A stretch of DNA of 35,432 nt from Ophiosphaerella korrae (lineage: Eukaryota > Ascomycota > Dothideomycetes > Pleosporales > Phaeosphaeriaceae). Of the stretch, positions 11,001 through 23,259 are shown piece by piece (the first letter of the stretch is position 1; every line of letters begins with the position of its first letter). The stretch spans positions 1 to 35,432 of the forward strand of contig JALNQF010000399.1 in NCBI GenBank assembly GCA_028456385.1, given 5' to 3'. The position numbers were made by a program, and so were the translations under genes. The notes under the pieces are model-generated. The model had not been told where the DNA came from. It did no database searches and saw only the letters and a program-made list of their open reading frames with translations.

Positions 11001-14000
11001 AATTATGTATAAAAGCCTTAATAGAAGATACTAATACTAGACGCTAATTATAATTACTACTCTTTGTGCACTAATATAGAATTATAATCCTTACTCTCTA
11101 TTACTATATTTACGCTATAGGGGCGCTAAAGACTACAAGCTACTATTAGCGCAAAGATAGAAAGTTATATAGGCGTAGAGTATACGCTAGAGTATAGGTA
11201 ACTAGGAGGAGTAAGTAGTATAGTAATAACTACAACTAATAAAGTATATCTTCGCTGTAGCTAGCTTGTATTTGCAAAGACAGCTCTTCGCGCTCTTACC
11301 TAGTTCTATCTAGCGTAGGCGTCTAAATTAGCGTTATAGTAAGCTGCTCGCAATAGTTTAATAGCGTAAAACTACTTACTACCTAGTAGCTATTAACTAG
11401 CGTCTAGCGCTATACTTAACCTCTAGCTATTATACGCTATGTTGCGTATTACTACAATAAAAGTAGTCCTATAGGTAGAGGGCAATACCTATTTAGAACT
11501 AATAGTATTATACTAATAACCTTCTTAGTATACTTATAGAGAGACTTTATAGTTATTTAGAGTAGGTCTATTTAAGCTAAGCTCTTAGTCTCTATAGTAG
11601 CCTAGATTATAATACTTTACTCTTACGCCCCTTATAATATATACTAATATACTATAGTAGATATTATTTATATTTAATATTAGAGACCTACTTAATATAA
11701 GATTGTAAAACGTCTTTATTAGAAGTATAAAGAGTCTCTAAAGCCTAGACTACAATACAAGAACTTTGTTTATAATTCTACTCTTAGTATATACTTTCTT
11801 TTATAATAAACTACTCTATACAAGTTCTATTAAGACTTAGGTATATCTATTAGAGATGCGCGCTTTAAGTATATAAGTTAAACTAGATATTTCTTTTATA
11901 ATTATTTATCTAATTATATAATAGTATAATCTTTATAGATAAATAGCTTAAAAGGATATATAGGAAGGAATAATTAGATTTTAGTACCTAATATTAGCGT
12001 GTTATTATATTATTAACTACTAATCTAGCTTTATCCCCTTATCTATATAGTACTATTTAAGTTCTTAAAGAATGTTGTCTATATATTTAAACTTACTATA
12101 CTAACAACTCTCTATTAAACCTCCTAATAGTATATTTTTAACTTCTAGGAATTAATTCTTAGTATATAGTTATTTAATACGTAACCTTAAATTATAAAAT
12201 TTTTAAAGCTCTTTATATAGCTATTTACTTGTAATAGCTTTGTATATTACGTAGCTAAATACAAAGATATTAGTCTTTTAACTTATATCTAGTAGAGATT
12301 CCTTGTAACTAAACTACTTATAATAAGTTCTTACTTCTTCTCTATTAATACTACACTCTTTAAAGTTAATAATCTTTAGACGCCTATAAACTATAACCTA
12401 GTTATAATATCTAACGTTAGTATAGATTATCTTATTACTATATATATATTGTATTCCCTCTATAGCTTCCTATAGCTAGTAAATCTTCTAATTTAATAGA
12501 ATCTTATCTACTCTACTTTCTTAAATTAATGTTTAAAGTAATTACCTACTTTTAAGAATAAGGCTATTAGATATAATACTAAGATATTGTATAATATTTG
12601 TATATATTCCTAGCTAATTAAATACTTAATACTTAATATTAATACCTTTATTATAATACTCCTTTAGAATACTTTTATTGTCGACTATATATACTATTCC
12701 TAATCTACTAGCTATAAGGAATACAAGACGTTAATAGTTTATAGATAGAGTTAACTAGGGCTAGATATACTCTTTTATTATCTTTTAGGCTATAGTCTTA
12801 TTTTACTTATACGTAAGACGAATTTAGTGTAGGCTCTTTGCGTAGAGTGTAGAGAAGAGGGCTATTGTTTAAGGGGCGAGCTTATTAATAAGGTATATAG
12901 TCTTAAGCTACGTAGGTATAATAAGAGAGGAGGTATACTTTAGAAGATAGTAGGACGTAAGTACACTAATTAGTAAAGGAGCCACTTTATTCTTTTATAA
13001 GTATATAGTAAAAGTTAGTTATTTTATAGGCTTTATTAATACTATAGATTGTAGTACTAGTAGATATTAACTAAATATACTAGCGCGCCCCTTTAAAGGC
13101 CTAAGGGTAACTACAAAGAGTTAGGAAATCTATAGAGTTACTTTAGTATTACTCTAATTAGATACTTTTAATTAGAAGTACTAAGCTACGTAGTAATCCT
13201 ATATAAAATAAGCGCTACCTATAGCCCTATAGCTAGCTATAACTTAAGTAGTACTATTAGACCTTTAGGCCCTAATTAGGGCGCTAATAGATTACAATAC
13301 TAATATACGCGTAATAGTAGCTATATATTATATAATATTTATTTTTACTAAAATAAAGACTCTTTATAAATTAGGTAAGAAGGCGTCCTTAATACGTAAG
13401 AGAAATTTAAGAGTAGCTATTTGCAATATATACTAAATAAAGCCTTTCTCTTCTAGTAAGGTAAGGTACTACTAGTATTAGGCCTTAGTTAGTCTTAAGG
13501 GTTGTCCCTTTTTACAATACTATATAGTAGTACAAGATATAAAGATATTAGAGTATACTACTAGAGTAGAATAGGTTCTCTATATATTTGTAGGTAGAAT
13601 CTATACTAGCGCCTAACAAGCTAGATCTATAGCTACTTAAGGTTAGTTACTATATAGTAAGATATATAGTGTAGCGAGACGCTTTTTTCTTTAGGCCTTT
13701 AGAGTTACTATATATTAACAATATTTACTTCTAAAAAACGCGCTATACTTCTATATTTACTTAACCTTAAGTATACTTAATTCTAATAAATTTATGTTAA
13801 GTATTAATAATACTAATTATTGTTTTGTTGCTATCTTCTTTTACCCTCTAAGACTCTCTTGTTAACTCTTAATATTATATATCTATTAAGGGATTAGAGA
13901 GTAATAATTAAAGTTAAGATACTAAAAACTATAGAGCTAAGTTTAATAAGTTAATTTAAGACAAAGACGTAAATTCTAGGAGTTTTACTAGTTAAAAGTA

Positions 14001-14640
14001 GTACCCTTGTATCTAGTCTAGTATAAGTAGGATTTAAGTTATCTACTATTAGATACTTATAGGCTAGTAGAAAACCTTTAGGAGATCTAATATCTCTCTA
14101 ATATAGCTCTATATACTTATAGTAGTATAAAGGCGAAAGTCTAATTAGTAAAGTATCTTACTATACTATATCTTACTACGTAGTAACTAACTTTACTATA
14201 GTAATAGAGAGAATAGCTCTATTACGAATATCGATAGTATACTACGTTAGATAGTATAGGTTAAAAATAGAAGGTAGGTAGTTATAAGATTAGGATTAAG
14301 GATAGCGCCTTGTTTTAATATATAGTAATATAATTATGCTAAGCCTTACTACGATCTCTATTCTATATAGAGATACTTTTAGATTCTTAATATATAGTGC
14401 GTAATACTACTAAAGCCTTAGAATAGAGACGCTCTTAATTAGACCTTCGCTCTATAGATCTAGAAATTAAAGAGATACTATATCTTGTAATTAAGTAGGG
14501 GCTAATAGCTAAGACGCGAATAATTGCTACGAATATAACCTCTAGTAGTAAGCCTAAGACTACTATAACCTTTTACTCTAAATATAGTAATAAGTATAGG
14601 GCTAGCTAATCTATTAATTTATAGTGTTTATGCTCTTATA
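11000..14640 (+). pseudogene. Decayed long ORF (about 1,200 codons), function unrecognised
   Basis: A single plus-strand frame is readable for about 3.6 kb with stops almost all TAA/TAG and no obvious frameshift. Clear stretches include KPRLQYKNFVYNSTLSIYFL near 11740, a Cys-containing segment ALCVECREEGYCLRGELINK near 12830-12890, and VGFKLSTIRYL near 14030. The segment with three Cys (C-x2-C-x5-C) could be part of a metal-binding site, but the fourth ligand is not evident and RIP may have removed others. There is no recognisable polymerase, integrase or helicase signature. The region from 11000 to 11440 is less certain than the rest. The frame ends near the 17-bp array at 14707. Confidence 0.4.
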
Positions 14641-14706
14641 TAATAGTGTTAGTATATTCTAGATACTAAAGAAGAGGATATTGTTCTACTATAGTAGTAG
14701 TTCTAT

Positions 14707-14774
14707 TATAAGTAGATAGATATTATAAGTAGATAGATGTTATAGGTAGATAGACGTTATAAGTAGATAGACGT
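14707..14774. repeat. 17-bp tandem array, four units
   Basis: Four consecutive 17-bp units start at 14707, 14724, 14741 and 14758, each a variant of tataagtagatagacgt. Differences between units are transitions (g/a, c/t). The sequence gtagatagacgtta in the array is the reverse complement of the outer end (taacgtctatctac) of the 549-bp element at 16130-16678, which suggests a shared origin. Confidence 0.85.
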
Positions 14775-15640
14775 TAGATATTGTATATTTTAAATTCTTC
14801 TTTTATAAATTATAACAAAATAATAAAAACTATAGAGTTATAACTTAGCTAGAAACTATCTATTAAATACCTTTCTACTACTTAGTAGAAGTATACGTAG
14901 AAATAATTTATTAGATAGTAGTAGCGTGTATAGTACTAGCCGAACTCGTTTTTAGAAATATAGGACCTAGATAATCTATATCGAGTGTCCTGTTCTTATA
15001 TAAATAGCTACTAAATATAGCTTTAATTATATTATTTATAGATACAATACCTAGGTACTATATTATATATACTCTATAGTCTAGTTTCGTATAGGATTAA
15101 TTACTATATAGTTAGTATAAAATTATCTTAAAAGCTAGGGTTTATATACCTATAAAATTAGTAGTATAAACTAAGGTTAAGCGCTATTAAGTTTATATTG
15201 TTAAGTTAATCTATTAAGACGTACTAATATAGAGATAAAATAGACGCTTTATAATTCTACTAGTTCGTGTTAGAGTAAAAATATAACTATCTCTTAATAT
15301 TAGTTTTAACTTATTATTTTTTAGGTAAATAAAATATTACTTGTAGTATACACTCTTTTGTAATAGTATATTATTTAAGAGAAAAAGTAGTTGTCTATAC
15401 TAAACTTATAGCTAAGAATACCTTGTATAAGGCTTAGTACTATATTATTACTTACGTAATAACTTTACTTTAATAAACAAAACAAAATTAATATAACCTA
15501 GGTATATATATATATTAAAGATTAGGCCTAGTACTAAATATTTTAATAGTTATCTAGTAAGAAATTAAAAAGCCTATATATAATAGATATATTATTTATT
15601 ATATTTATCTTACTAAATAAATACTTTTAAAAGCCTTAGT
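14775..15640. other. RIP-decayed stretch, no gene assigned
   Basis: Strongly AT-rich, with no frame I could follow over a useful distance. It lies upstream of the plus-strand ORF starting near 15640 and may hold its 5' region. No terminal repeats were seen. Confidence 0.35.
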
Positions 15641-16129
15641 AAGAAGTTAATACTTAAGTTCTTCTTATCTTAGTAAAATAAAGATAGTCTATACGCTATA
15701 CGCCTATATACTTCTATATCTTCTACTACGCTAGATTCCTATACTATTTATTCGCCTACCTATAGTTTATCCCTACAACCTATCTATATCTATCTTTCCC
15801 CTCTCTAGACCTCTTAGTAGAACTTATTATAACTACTATAGATTAGAAAACCTATATTATTTACTATTAAAAAAGTTTAAAGTTAAGAGTAGTAATTTAC
15901 TACTATATATACAATATATTTATATAATTAATAGTAGCCTAGAGTAGTTATATATAGTAGGCTACTACTTCTTTAAGAAGAGTAAAAACTAAGTATCTAA
16001 GTAGAAGTATAAGAGAGATAATTATAAAGGCTACGTATATTATAGTCTATTATAGATAGATTTAGAAAGAAGAGCGTACTTTAGCGAAAAAGGAAAGAGA
16101 ATAGTACTTCTAATAGTATTATCTATTAA

Positions 16130-16678
16130 CTAACGTCTATCTACGTATACTAGAAAACCCTATATACTAGAAAACCCTATATACTAGAAAACTATTAGCG
16201 CTAGTAGACACAGTAACGCTAACGTAGAGTATTATAACTCTAGAATCTTAGGATAAATAATCTAAAGTATAGTTATAGTATTCTATTTACTAAAATTCTC
16301 TTTATTACCTTATAACTTACTACTTTTAGTAGTCTTAGCTACACGAGCGTTATAGTAGTATAGAAGGGTAAGTTAGTTAGCTAATAGGTATCTAAGCTTA
16401 GCCTATACTTTTAAGATATCTATCTATAGTATCCTATAATATAGAGTAAATATAAAAGGTAATTGTTAAATCTAAAACCTTCTAAGCTAAGGCTAGTAAG
16501 TATAAACAACTATTATAGAATTAGTAACAAGTTTTACTTTAAGAGAAATTAACTAGGTAGAGAATATAGTATAATTATATTATACTAAGAGTTTCTAAGT
16601 TTATTAATAGTTATAGGATATATAGTAATAAAAAGTTCTAGCTTGTAGGGTTTTCTAGTACACGTAGATAGATGTTAG
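16130..16678. mobile_element. 549-bp non-coding inverted-repeat element (MITE-like)
   Basis: The left end at 16130-16162 (ctaac, tctatctacgt, actagaaaacccta) matches the reverse complement of the right end at 16646-16678 over 33 bp with two transition differences. The flanks attaa (16125-16129) and attag (16679-16683) look like a 5-bp target duplication differing by one A/G change. No coding frame is evident inside, so it would be a non-autonomous DNA transposon. It is inserted in a decayed plus-strand ORF whose frame is restored by its removal. The superfamily cannot be stated. Confidence 0.7.
16146..16192. repeat. 17-bp tandem repeat inside the left TIR
   Basis: The unit tatactagaaaacccta occurs at 16146 and 16163 and partly at 16180. 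The first unit overlaps the inner part of the left terminal inverted repeat, so the repeat expanded at the left end only; the right end has a single copy. Confidence 0.85.
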
Positions 16679-17699
16679 ATTAGAGAAATTTTAATTTATT
16701 TTAATCCTACTACGCGTATCCTCTATTATCTTAAGCTTACCTAAGCTATTTTTATATATATAGTATACTACTTAAACCCTAATACGTAATATATTCTATC
16801 TTATACACGCTATCTCTATTAATAATACTATATATATCTTACTAACTAATCTTAAATCTATTACTTTCTTAATTCTTAGCTTTAGTATTAGGCTTATATT
16901 AAGCGCCTACGGCGTAGTAGCTTGTTTCTATAATAGGTGCTAACTCCTAGTTATAAGTAGTAAGGATACGCTTAGTTAGAAGGTAGTTTTCTAAACGTTG
17001 TTTATCGCCTAATCTTATATTATAAAACTAGAGCCGTTTAGTAGCCTAAGACTACTACTAACTAGAAGGTTCTACTAAGATTATCTTTTTATATCTATTA
17101 TAGGACTTTAAAGTCTATCCTATACTTAAGCTCTAATTTATAGGATTTTAGCGTAAAGTAGTAGACTTTAGGTATTTATATAACCTTAATATTAATAAGA
17201 GCGTTTAAGGGGCTATAGATATATATAATTAAGTTTAGATAGTAATATTATAAGAACTCTAACTAATCTTAACTAATGTATAATTTATAAATAATTCGTG
17301 CTTACGATTTAGCTAGATCTATCTAAATATAGCTAGGCCCTCTAGAATATTTTAGGGAACTCTAAAGTAAAATATTTAAAGGTCTCTTTTATTATAGTGT
17401 AGACAATTACTATAATATAATACTATAACCTTCTAAGTCCTTCTTTTATTAATAGAAAATCTAACTTAATAGCTTCTACTATAGTAAGTTAATCTATTAA
17501 TACTAGTTTTATATATATAATTAGATAGCTAGAAGTACGCCTCTTGCCCTAGTTGCTATAAGACTTAAGGTTAGCCTTCTTTAGTTCTAAGAAGGTCTAA
17601 GTAGCCCTAATAGTTACTAGGAGAAGGTAATATAAGAGTACCTACAGAATTACAGTATCTTATAGGAAAATTTAACTCTTTATTAACAATTATTATTAG

Positions 17700-18790
17700 A
17701 AGATTAGCTTCTTAAGCGCTGCCTAGGGCTAGTAGATACTATAAGGATATATAGGCGTTAGCTAACGTAACTAACAATAGATATAGCTACAATTCTATTA
17801 TATTGTAGATTGTCTAGATACAATAAAGAAATAGTAAGGTATCTAACTAAAATAGCTAAGTAGACGCTTTATATATATTTGTAAAACTTAATTACCTATT
17901 AAGATAGGTTTAACTTGATATAGGGATAATATTAGTCTAAAGACGCTAATTATATTAAGTTAATTAAGCTTCTCCCCTCTTAAAATAGAGACCTTAGCTA
18001 TAATAACCTTTATTAATTAGGTCTAGTTAATGTTTCTATATAGTTGCGTATAAAATTAGTATTAGGATTTAGACTTTATTCTTTTAGAGAGCTTATAAAC
18101 TTTACTAGGTCTATCTAGATACGTAAAGAGTATACTAGAAGAGCTTACCCTAAAAAACTTCGCTCTATAAAGCGTCAAGACACTATATAATTTACTAGGT
18201 ATATCTTAAATTATAAAGTAGTTTTATTCTATATATTTTTTTTATATTAAGTCTTGTTGTAAGCGAAGGTAGAGGGGGTGTAAATTAAGATTCTAATAAA
18301 GGTTTTAATATTAGAGAGTCTTGTCTACTAGAAGGTAGAGGGTAGTTATAACTAAAGAAAATAGAGCGTTAAACTAAGAGAGTAGAGGATTACTTATAGA
18401 AAATTTCGCTTAAACTAACAGACCTTAGTAGAAATAACCCTACTAAGACCTACTATTAGCTATAGTAGCGTAGCTTACTATATATAATTAAAATTATATT
18501 AGCTCTAAGTAGTCTTTACACTTTTAGCGTTCTCCTTGTCTATAAAGTAGGACTAGAATTTAAAGTTAAGAGGGCGTAAGATTCTAACACTAATTTTACA
18601 TTTAACTATACTACTTTAAATAGCTTTATTTTATACTTAATATTCTTGTACAGCCTATATTAAAGTATACTATCTATTAGACGCTATAACTTAGACTAAA
18701 AAGTAGCTTCTTTAGCTAGACCTCTTTAAATATACTATAGTATAAAAGTATAATTACCTATAAAAATTATATTTTTAGGGTATATATTTT
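17700..18790 (-). pseudogene. Decayed minus-strand gene, paralogue of 8430-8960
   Basis: Read on the minus strand from about 18788, the frame begins with a segment containing LYFYTIVYLKR, continues through VKCKISVRILRPLNFKF near 18560, and the end near 17703 reads PRQRLRS followed by Ser/Asn. These two ends match the fragment at 8430-8960 at both DNA and protein level. The copy is about 600 bp longer between the matching ends, so it may be nearer to the full gene. The stops are mainly TAA/TAG. Whether one frame runs through the whole length was not verified. The family is not recognised. It is convergent with the plus-strand ORF ending at 17690. Confidence 0.45.
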
Positions 18791-18829
18791 GCTACTACGT
18801 ACTAAAGTAGAGGGTTAATAGAAGTAAAG

Positions 18830-21394
18830 AAGTAGGTAAGGGATATATAGTCTTTTAAGTAATAAATAAGATTAGCCTATCTAATTATTTATTCCTACCT
18901 TTAAATTTCTATATATAGATTTAGGATATTCTAGTAGGTTAATACTCTTTTTAAGAGCGCTAACTCCTCTAAGAGTTTTAATAAACTATAGTATTAATAT
19001 AGTAGTAAAAGTAAGGTTATAAGTCTTATAGTTTAGATAAGAGACCTATTACTCTTTTTATTACTACTTAATTCCTACTACATTGTACTACTAAGGCCTT
19101 TAGCTTTAATATATATTACTTTTATTAATATAACTTTAGGTATATTAAAGCTTACTATAAGTTATTATATAGTATTATAGCTCTAGCTTACCTTAATAGT
19201 AGAATCTATCTTAACTATACCTAGCTATAGTAAGTCCTTATAATTGTATATCTCTAATTTCTATATACCTTTACTAATACTAGAGTAAGGTATCCTAAAG
19301 CTATTAGTATTTGCAAAAGAGTAACTATAGAGTAGTATCCTAATTATAATTTTACTAGTAGGAACCTTAGATCTAACGTAGTTATTAACTACTTTATTAG
19401 TATTAAATAGAGTACTGCTTTAGATCGTTAATAATTAGTTCTAGTTTACGTTGTAGGAGCTTACGCTAGAATTACTACTAGAGTAGTTATACGCCCTTAA
19501 AAGAGTTAGAAATAATTAGTCCTTAGAATTAAACTTACATTAAATTCTAAAAGTCTAAGTATTTATCTATAGTAGCTAACTTCAAGATATTATAGTTGCT
19601 AGGCCTTATATTACGTGAATTAGAGATTTTTTATACCTAGTTACTATTACTTACCTACTAAAGTTATAGTAGTTAATAAGAGGTAGTTTTAGGGTGCATA
19701 TTATACTAAGTATATATTAAGTTACTAGCTTTATTAGCTTCCTCTATATAGTAAAGCAACTAGGGTTATACCTTACAAGTTTTAGCTAGTAGTACGACTA
19801 GATCGTTAGCTTAAAGCTTATCTACAACTACTATTTAATATATAACAAGATACTAGCTTAGTTTAGATACTTTATAGAAACTCTTAGTCTAAATTAAGGC
19901 TTATACAAATATATTAAGGAGTATAAAGCCTACATTATATATTAAATAAATCTATACTATTAAAGCTAAGATCTTTAAGAAGAGTAATAGTACTACTTAT
20001 AAACCTAGACTTACTTACAACTATAGAAGCTAGTAGAGCAAAGTTACTAGAATACAACTATCTACTAATAGATAGTAGTGTTTTTAGCTAGCGATTTTGT
20101 TTTTTCTATAAGTAGAGCTATTTTATATATCTATAGATATTAAGACTAGTCTTAGTCTATAAGTTAGAAGGATAGTACTTTTATATATTAGACTAAGTAT
20201 TAGATAGATAGACTTCTCTAGTTTTAGGTTAAATATTAGTAAAAGCGTAGATAATATAAGTAAGGGCGTTAGCAACTAGATCTTAAGGATAGAAATTACA
20301 ACTATACACTACTTATATAGGAGAATATTAGATATCTATCTATAATAATAATTAACGTACCTAATTTATAAAATAAGCTATATTCTTAAAACAATTTATA
20401 TCTTAACTAGCGATACACACATTCTATATATAGAGGGTTAATAATAGTAAAGAAAGTATCTTAAGTAAGTAGCTAAAATAAGTTAAAAAGCGGCGATATT
20501 AATTAAGAAGATTGTTAAGTTAAATAAGGAGAACCTATTAGTATTTATTAAAGGATTTGCTTAAAGGTTCTACTATAGCTAAGGTACTAGGCACACTGTA
20601 TTTAATTTAGTAATAGATTAACTTATTTAATATTAAGGCTCTAAGAATTTTAATACTATAAGATTATACTATAATTAAGGTAGGTATTATACTACTCTCT
20701 TTAGTACTTAGCCTACTACTAAAACTTCTATCTAAAATACTTCTTATACTATAATAAGACTTTTTAACGCTATTTTTATCTATATTATAGGTATAACTAC
20801 TATTAAGTTAGTATTACAGCCTTATAATAAAAAATTCTTAAATAGTATACTAAAGAGTAGTAGAGTAACTATATTAACTTTAGCTATAGTCCTATGTTAT
20901 TATACAAGCTAAACTACGTCTACGTAAACTTTTTAACCCTTTGTTTTTTTATCTAGTAGAGCTACTAGTACTTCTCTTTATCTAGATAGTAGTAATAATT
21001 ATATATCTATTATTAACTAATAGCAAGAGAAGCTTTAGTTACTTATATTTTTCTATAATACAACTCTTAAAGCTAATACTCTTAAAACATATATTAATAG
21101 ACACGGAGAAATAGTATATAAGTTAAACCCTAGCTCTCTAGCTTAAGTCTTAGCCTTTAGAGATATAAAATCTAACTTTAAATATATCTTTATTAGGGGT
21201 TAGTTATATAAAACCCTTAGTAGGTCTAGGATAGGTAGTATTTATACTACTATAGCTATTAGCTAAAAGTATAGTAGCGTCGAGTATACTATAATCTTAA
21301 TATTATCTACTTATACTTATATTAGCTGTACTAGTTTAAATAGGGTTACTAGCTGCGATCTTAGATAAGTAGCAATGTGCCGTAAGCACCTAGG
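18830..21394 (+). pseudogene. Decayed ORF, 5' part, split by the chromovirus
   Basis: A plus-strand frame (codons in phase with 19767 and 21381) is readable for about 2.5 kb up to the chromovirus insertion. Readable segments include ISYILKTIYILTSDTHILYI near 20360 and LIKKIVKLNKENLLVFIKGF near 20500, and the last codons before the insertion read CRKHL. Phase is kept across at least 1.6 kb without an indel. The stops are almost all TAA/TAG; 18830-19700 is rich in stops and less certain. The function is not recognised. The 3' part lies beyond the element at 28456-28640. Confidence 0.4.
21390..21394. repeat. Target site duplication CTAGG, left copy
   Basis: The 5 bp ctagg directly before the left LTR are identical to the 5 bp directly after the right LTR (28451-28455). 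A 5-bp duplication is usual for Ty3/gypsy elements. Confidence 0.85.
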
Positions 21395-21853
21395 TATTAC
21401 TAGCTTACTAGGGTCGACTTCCTAATAGCCTAGATAGGTATTAGTAGATTATAAGGTAATAACAAAAGCTTGTATAGTAATCTATAATAGGCTATAAATA
21501 ATAGAAGATGTTTTGCAACTATCTTTGTATTGTCGCTCGTAGTTAATAATTAAATTACTAATACTATCTTAATAATACACATCTCTACTAACTATATAGT
21601 AATAATATCTTAGTAGCTTTGTTACTTCGTATTTACTAAGATTACGAATTTATAAATTTGTTACATAATAGCTTTACAACTTATATTTACTAAGATTATA
21701 AATTTATAAATTTGTTACGTATCTATATTATAGTTAGCTTCCTAGTTAAACTTATTGTCCTATAGGTCGTTACCCTACTTATCCTATACTTTGTTAGTAG
21801 CTAAGCGTAGACTAATTAGTTCTATCTTAGTTTCCCTTATTACTACTATAATA
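21395..21853 (-). repeat. 3' LTR of the chromovirus
   Basis: A 459-bp LTR beginning tattactagc and ending ataata on the plus strand, corresponding to TG...CA ends after RIP (the other LTR still ends in aca). About 94% identical to 27991-28450 by eye. It contains a direct repeat of a 35-bp segment (21630-21664 and 21684-21718). Confidence 0.92.
21630..21718. repeat. Direct repeat inside the LTR
   Basis: Two 35-bp copies of tatttactaagatta...aatttgttac lie 54 bp apart (21630-21664 and 21684-21718). The same pair exists in the other LTR (28226-28260 and 28281-28315, period 55), so it was present before integration. Its role is unknown; LTR promoter repeats are one possibility. Confidence 0.8.
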
Positions 21854-21866
21854 CTATTCCCTCTTC
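21854..21866 (-). other. Polypurine tract next to the 3' LTR
   Basis: On the minus strand this reads gaagagggaatag immediately before the 3' LTR. It is where plus-strand DNA synthesis is primed in LTR retroelements, and it independently confirms the minus orientation. Confidence 0.75.
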
Positions 21867-22509
21867 TACGCAGTCTCTTATTTCTCTATACTAGTACTAA
21901 GGTTATTAATCCTATATCTTTGTTAATCCTTAGTTCTTTATTACTTTCTATACTATCTTAATCCTAGCGCAATAAACTTCTCTTTATAGCTTATATTATT
22001 TGTAACAAAGTTAAGATATTCTCTTATTATTATTATACTAAATTAGGTCTTTCTTACCTTATATCTTTAAATAATAGTAAACACTATAATAAGTATATCT
22101 TTGCTAATATTTAGTATAAATACATTTCTTCTAAGGTTTTACTTATAGAGTGTAAGTGTTTAATTTCTATATAGTCTCCTTCTACTAAGTTGTATAAGGC
22201 GAGCTATTAATAAGGCTTAAGCGTAATTATCGTTATAGCTTACTATAGCTAAGGCTAAGTATAAGTTAACTCTTTATAAGCTAGTAGAGCTTTATTCCTA
22301 TATTAAGCGTCTTTATAAGATAAAGGCTTATAATAACGCTAAGTTGTCTAAATAGTCTCGTGCCTTAGAAGCTAAATTAGATTTAGACAATATAGTAGAA
22401 GCTATTCTAGCTCCTATTACATTAGGCGCTCCTATCGCCTCTTTATCTAGTAGTAGTATTATTAGTTTTCTTAACTTACTATAAGGCGTTCTAGAGGGTT
22501 TTAACTTTA

Positions 22510-22665
22510 GAACTCCTCTAGTTTCTTAAGGTAATTAAGGTTATCCTCTAGTTCCTATATTTCTTCCTATAGTTATCCTTTTTTGTCTATACCTATCTAT
22601 TTTACTAGGTAGTAGTTCCTACTATTATAGAACTAGCGTACTAGGATTTCTTTAACTTCCTATTC
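22510..22665 (-). pseudogene. Chromodomain, C-terminal end of integrase
   Basis: The minus-strand frame reads EVKEILVR, then a NYYLVK-IG segment, then E-LEDNLNYLKKLEEF, which fits a chromodomain of the form EVEEIL...YLVKW.G...TWEPE.NL...LEEF. Trp codons of the aromatic cage are now TAG stops. Such domains direct chromovirus integration to heterochromatin marked by methylated H3K9 in studied family members. Confidence 0.85.
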
Positions 22666-23220
22666 TTCTTATTCTCTATACGTGTCTACTTTGTATACTA
22701 GTAGTTCTACGTTTTATAGTACTATCTCGAGTAGTACTACGTAGAAAGTTAGGTGTATCCTTATTTTGTTTAGTAGCTTTAATTTAAATATAACTAGCGT
22801 AACTTCTTTCTTAATTTTGTATAGTCTTATCTTAACATAGTCTAATTTTAAACTTAGTCTCTTACTCTTAATATTTTTTCGTACTAACTATACTTTTTCT
22901 CTCTTTCTAAATTAGGGTCCTTCTTTATATTTCTTGTTATAGTACTTTACTATTTAATTATATAGGAATTCTATATCCTATCTTAATTACTTATATATAT
23001 CTTTAAGTCTATTAGTAAAGTTTTCTCCTTTTAGAGACTAAGATATCTCTAGTCTTAGTATTCTATATATACTAGAGTTAAATCTATAGTTTATAAAGAA
23101 GAGTAATACTCTTATTATCTTATTCTTTGCGCTGTTGTATGCTAACTATGCTATAGGTAGTAACTGTACCTAATTGTTCTAGTTATAGTTAAGATAGTAT
23201 CTTAGGTACTATTCTACTAT

Positions 23221-23259
23221 CTAGTTTATTCTTTCTAATTATCTATCTATTTATAAGTA
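23221..23259 (-). pseudogene. Integrase YHPQTDGQLERIN-like motif
   Basis: Minus-strand codons read Y-L-stop-I-D-R-stop-L-E-R-I-N-stop. Reversing single RIP changes (TAA from CAA, ATA from ACA, AGA from GGA, TAG from CAG) gives the well-known PQTDGQ-ERxN signature that follows the second Asp of the DDE core in Ty3/gypsy integrases. Confidence 0.85.

Larger units (their letters stand above)
15640..17690 (+). pseudogene. Decayed ORF interrupted by a 549-bp element, function unrecognised
   Basis: The plus-strand frame is readable before the element (about 15640-16129; e.g. YRLENLYYLLLKKFKVKSSN near 15840 and DLERRAYFSEKGKRIVLL near 16060) and after it (16679-17690; e.g. REILIYFNPTTRILYYLKL near 16690 and LGPLEYFRELQSKIFKGLFY near 17330). 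Removing the element and one copy of the putative 5-bp target duplication joins the two parts in the same codon phase (16125 att equivalent to 16679 att). Stops are almost all TAA/TAG. The product is not recognised. The frame stops within about 15 bp of the convergent minus-strand pseudogene at 17700. Confidence 0.45.

Noticed and set aside
14707..14774. CRISPR-like array
   Set aside because: The 17-bp units are directly adjacent with no spacers, and the setting is eukaryotic.
8462..17730. tRNA-like or SINE A-box reading of ttagcttcttaagcgct at 8462 and 17703
   Set aside because: No B-box or tRNA fold follows, and both copies are explained as the C-terminal end of the paralogous minus-strand coding fragments.
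21755..21961. A 68-codon plus-strand open frame
   Set aside because: It opens with TTG, not ATG, and lies half inside the 3' LTR and across the polypurine tract of the minus-strand chromovirus, so it is a chance frame.
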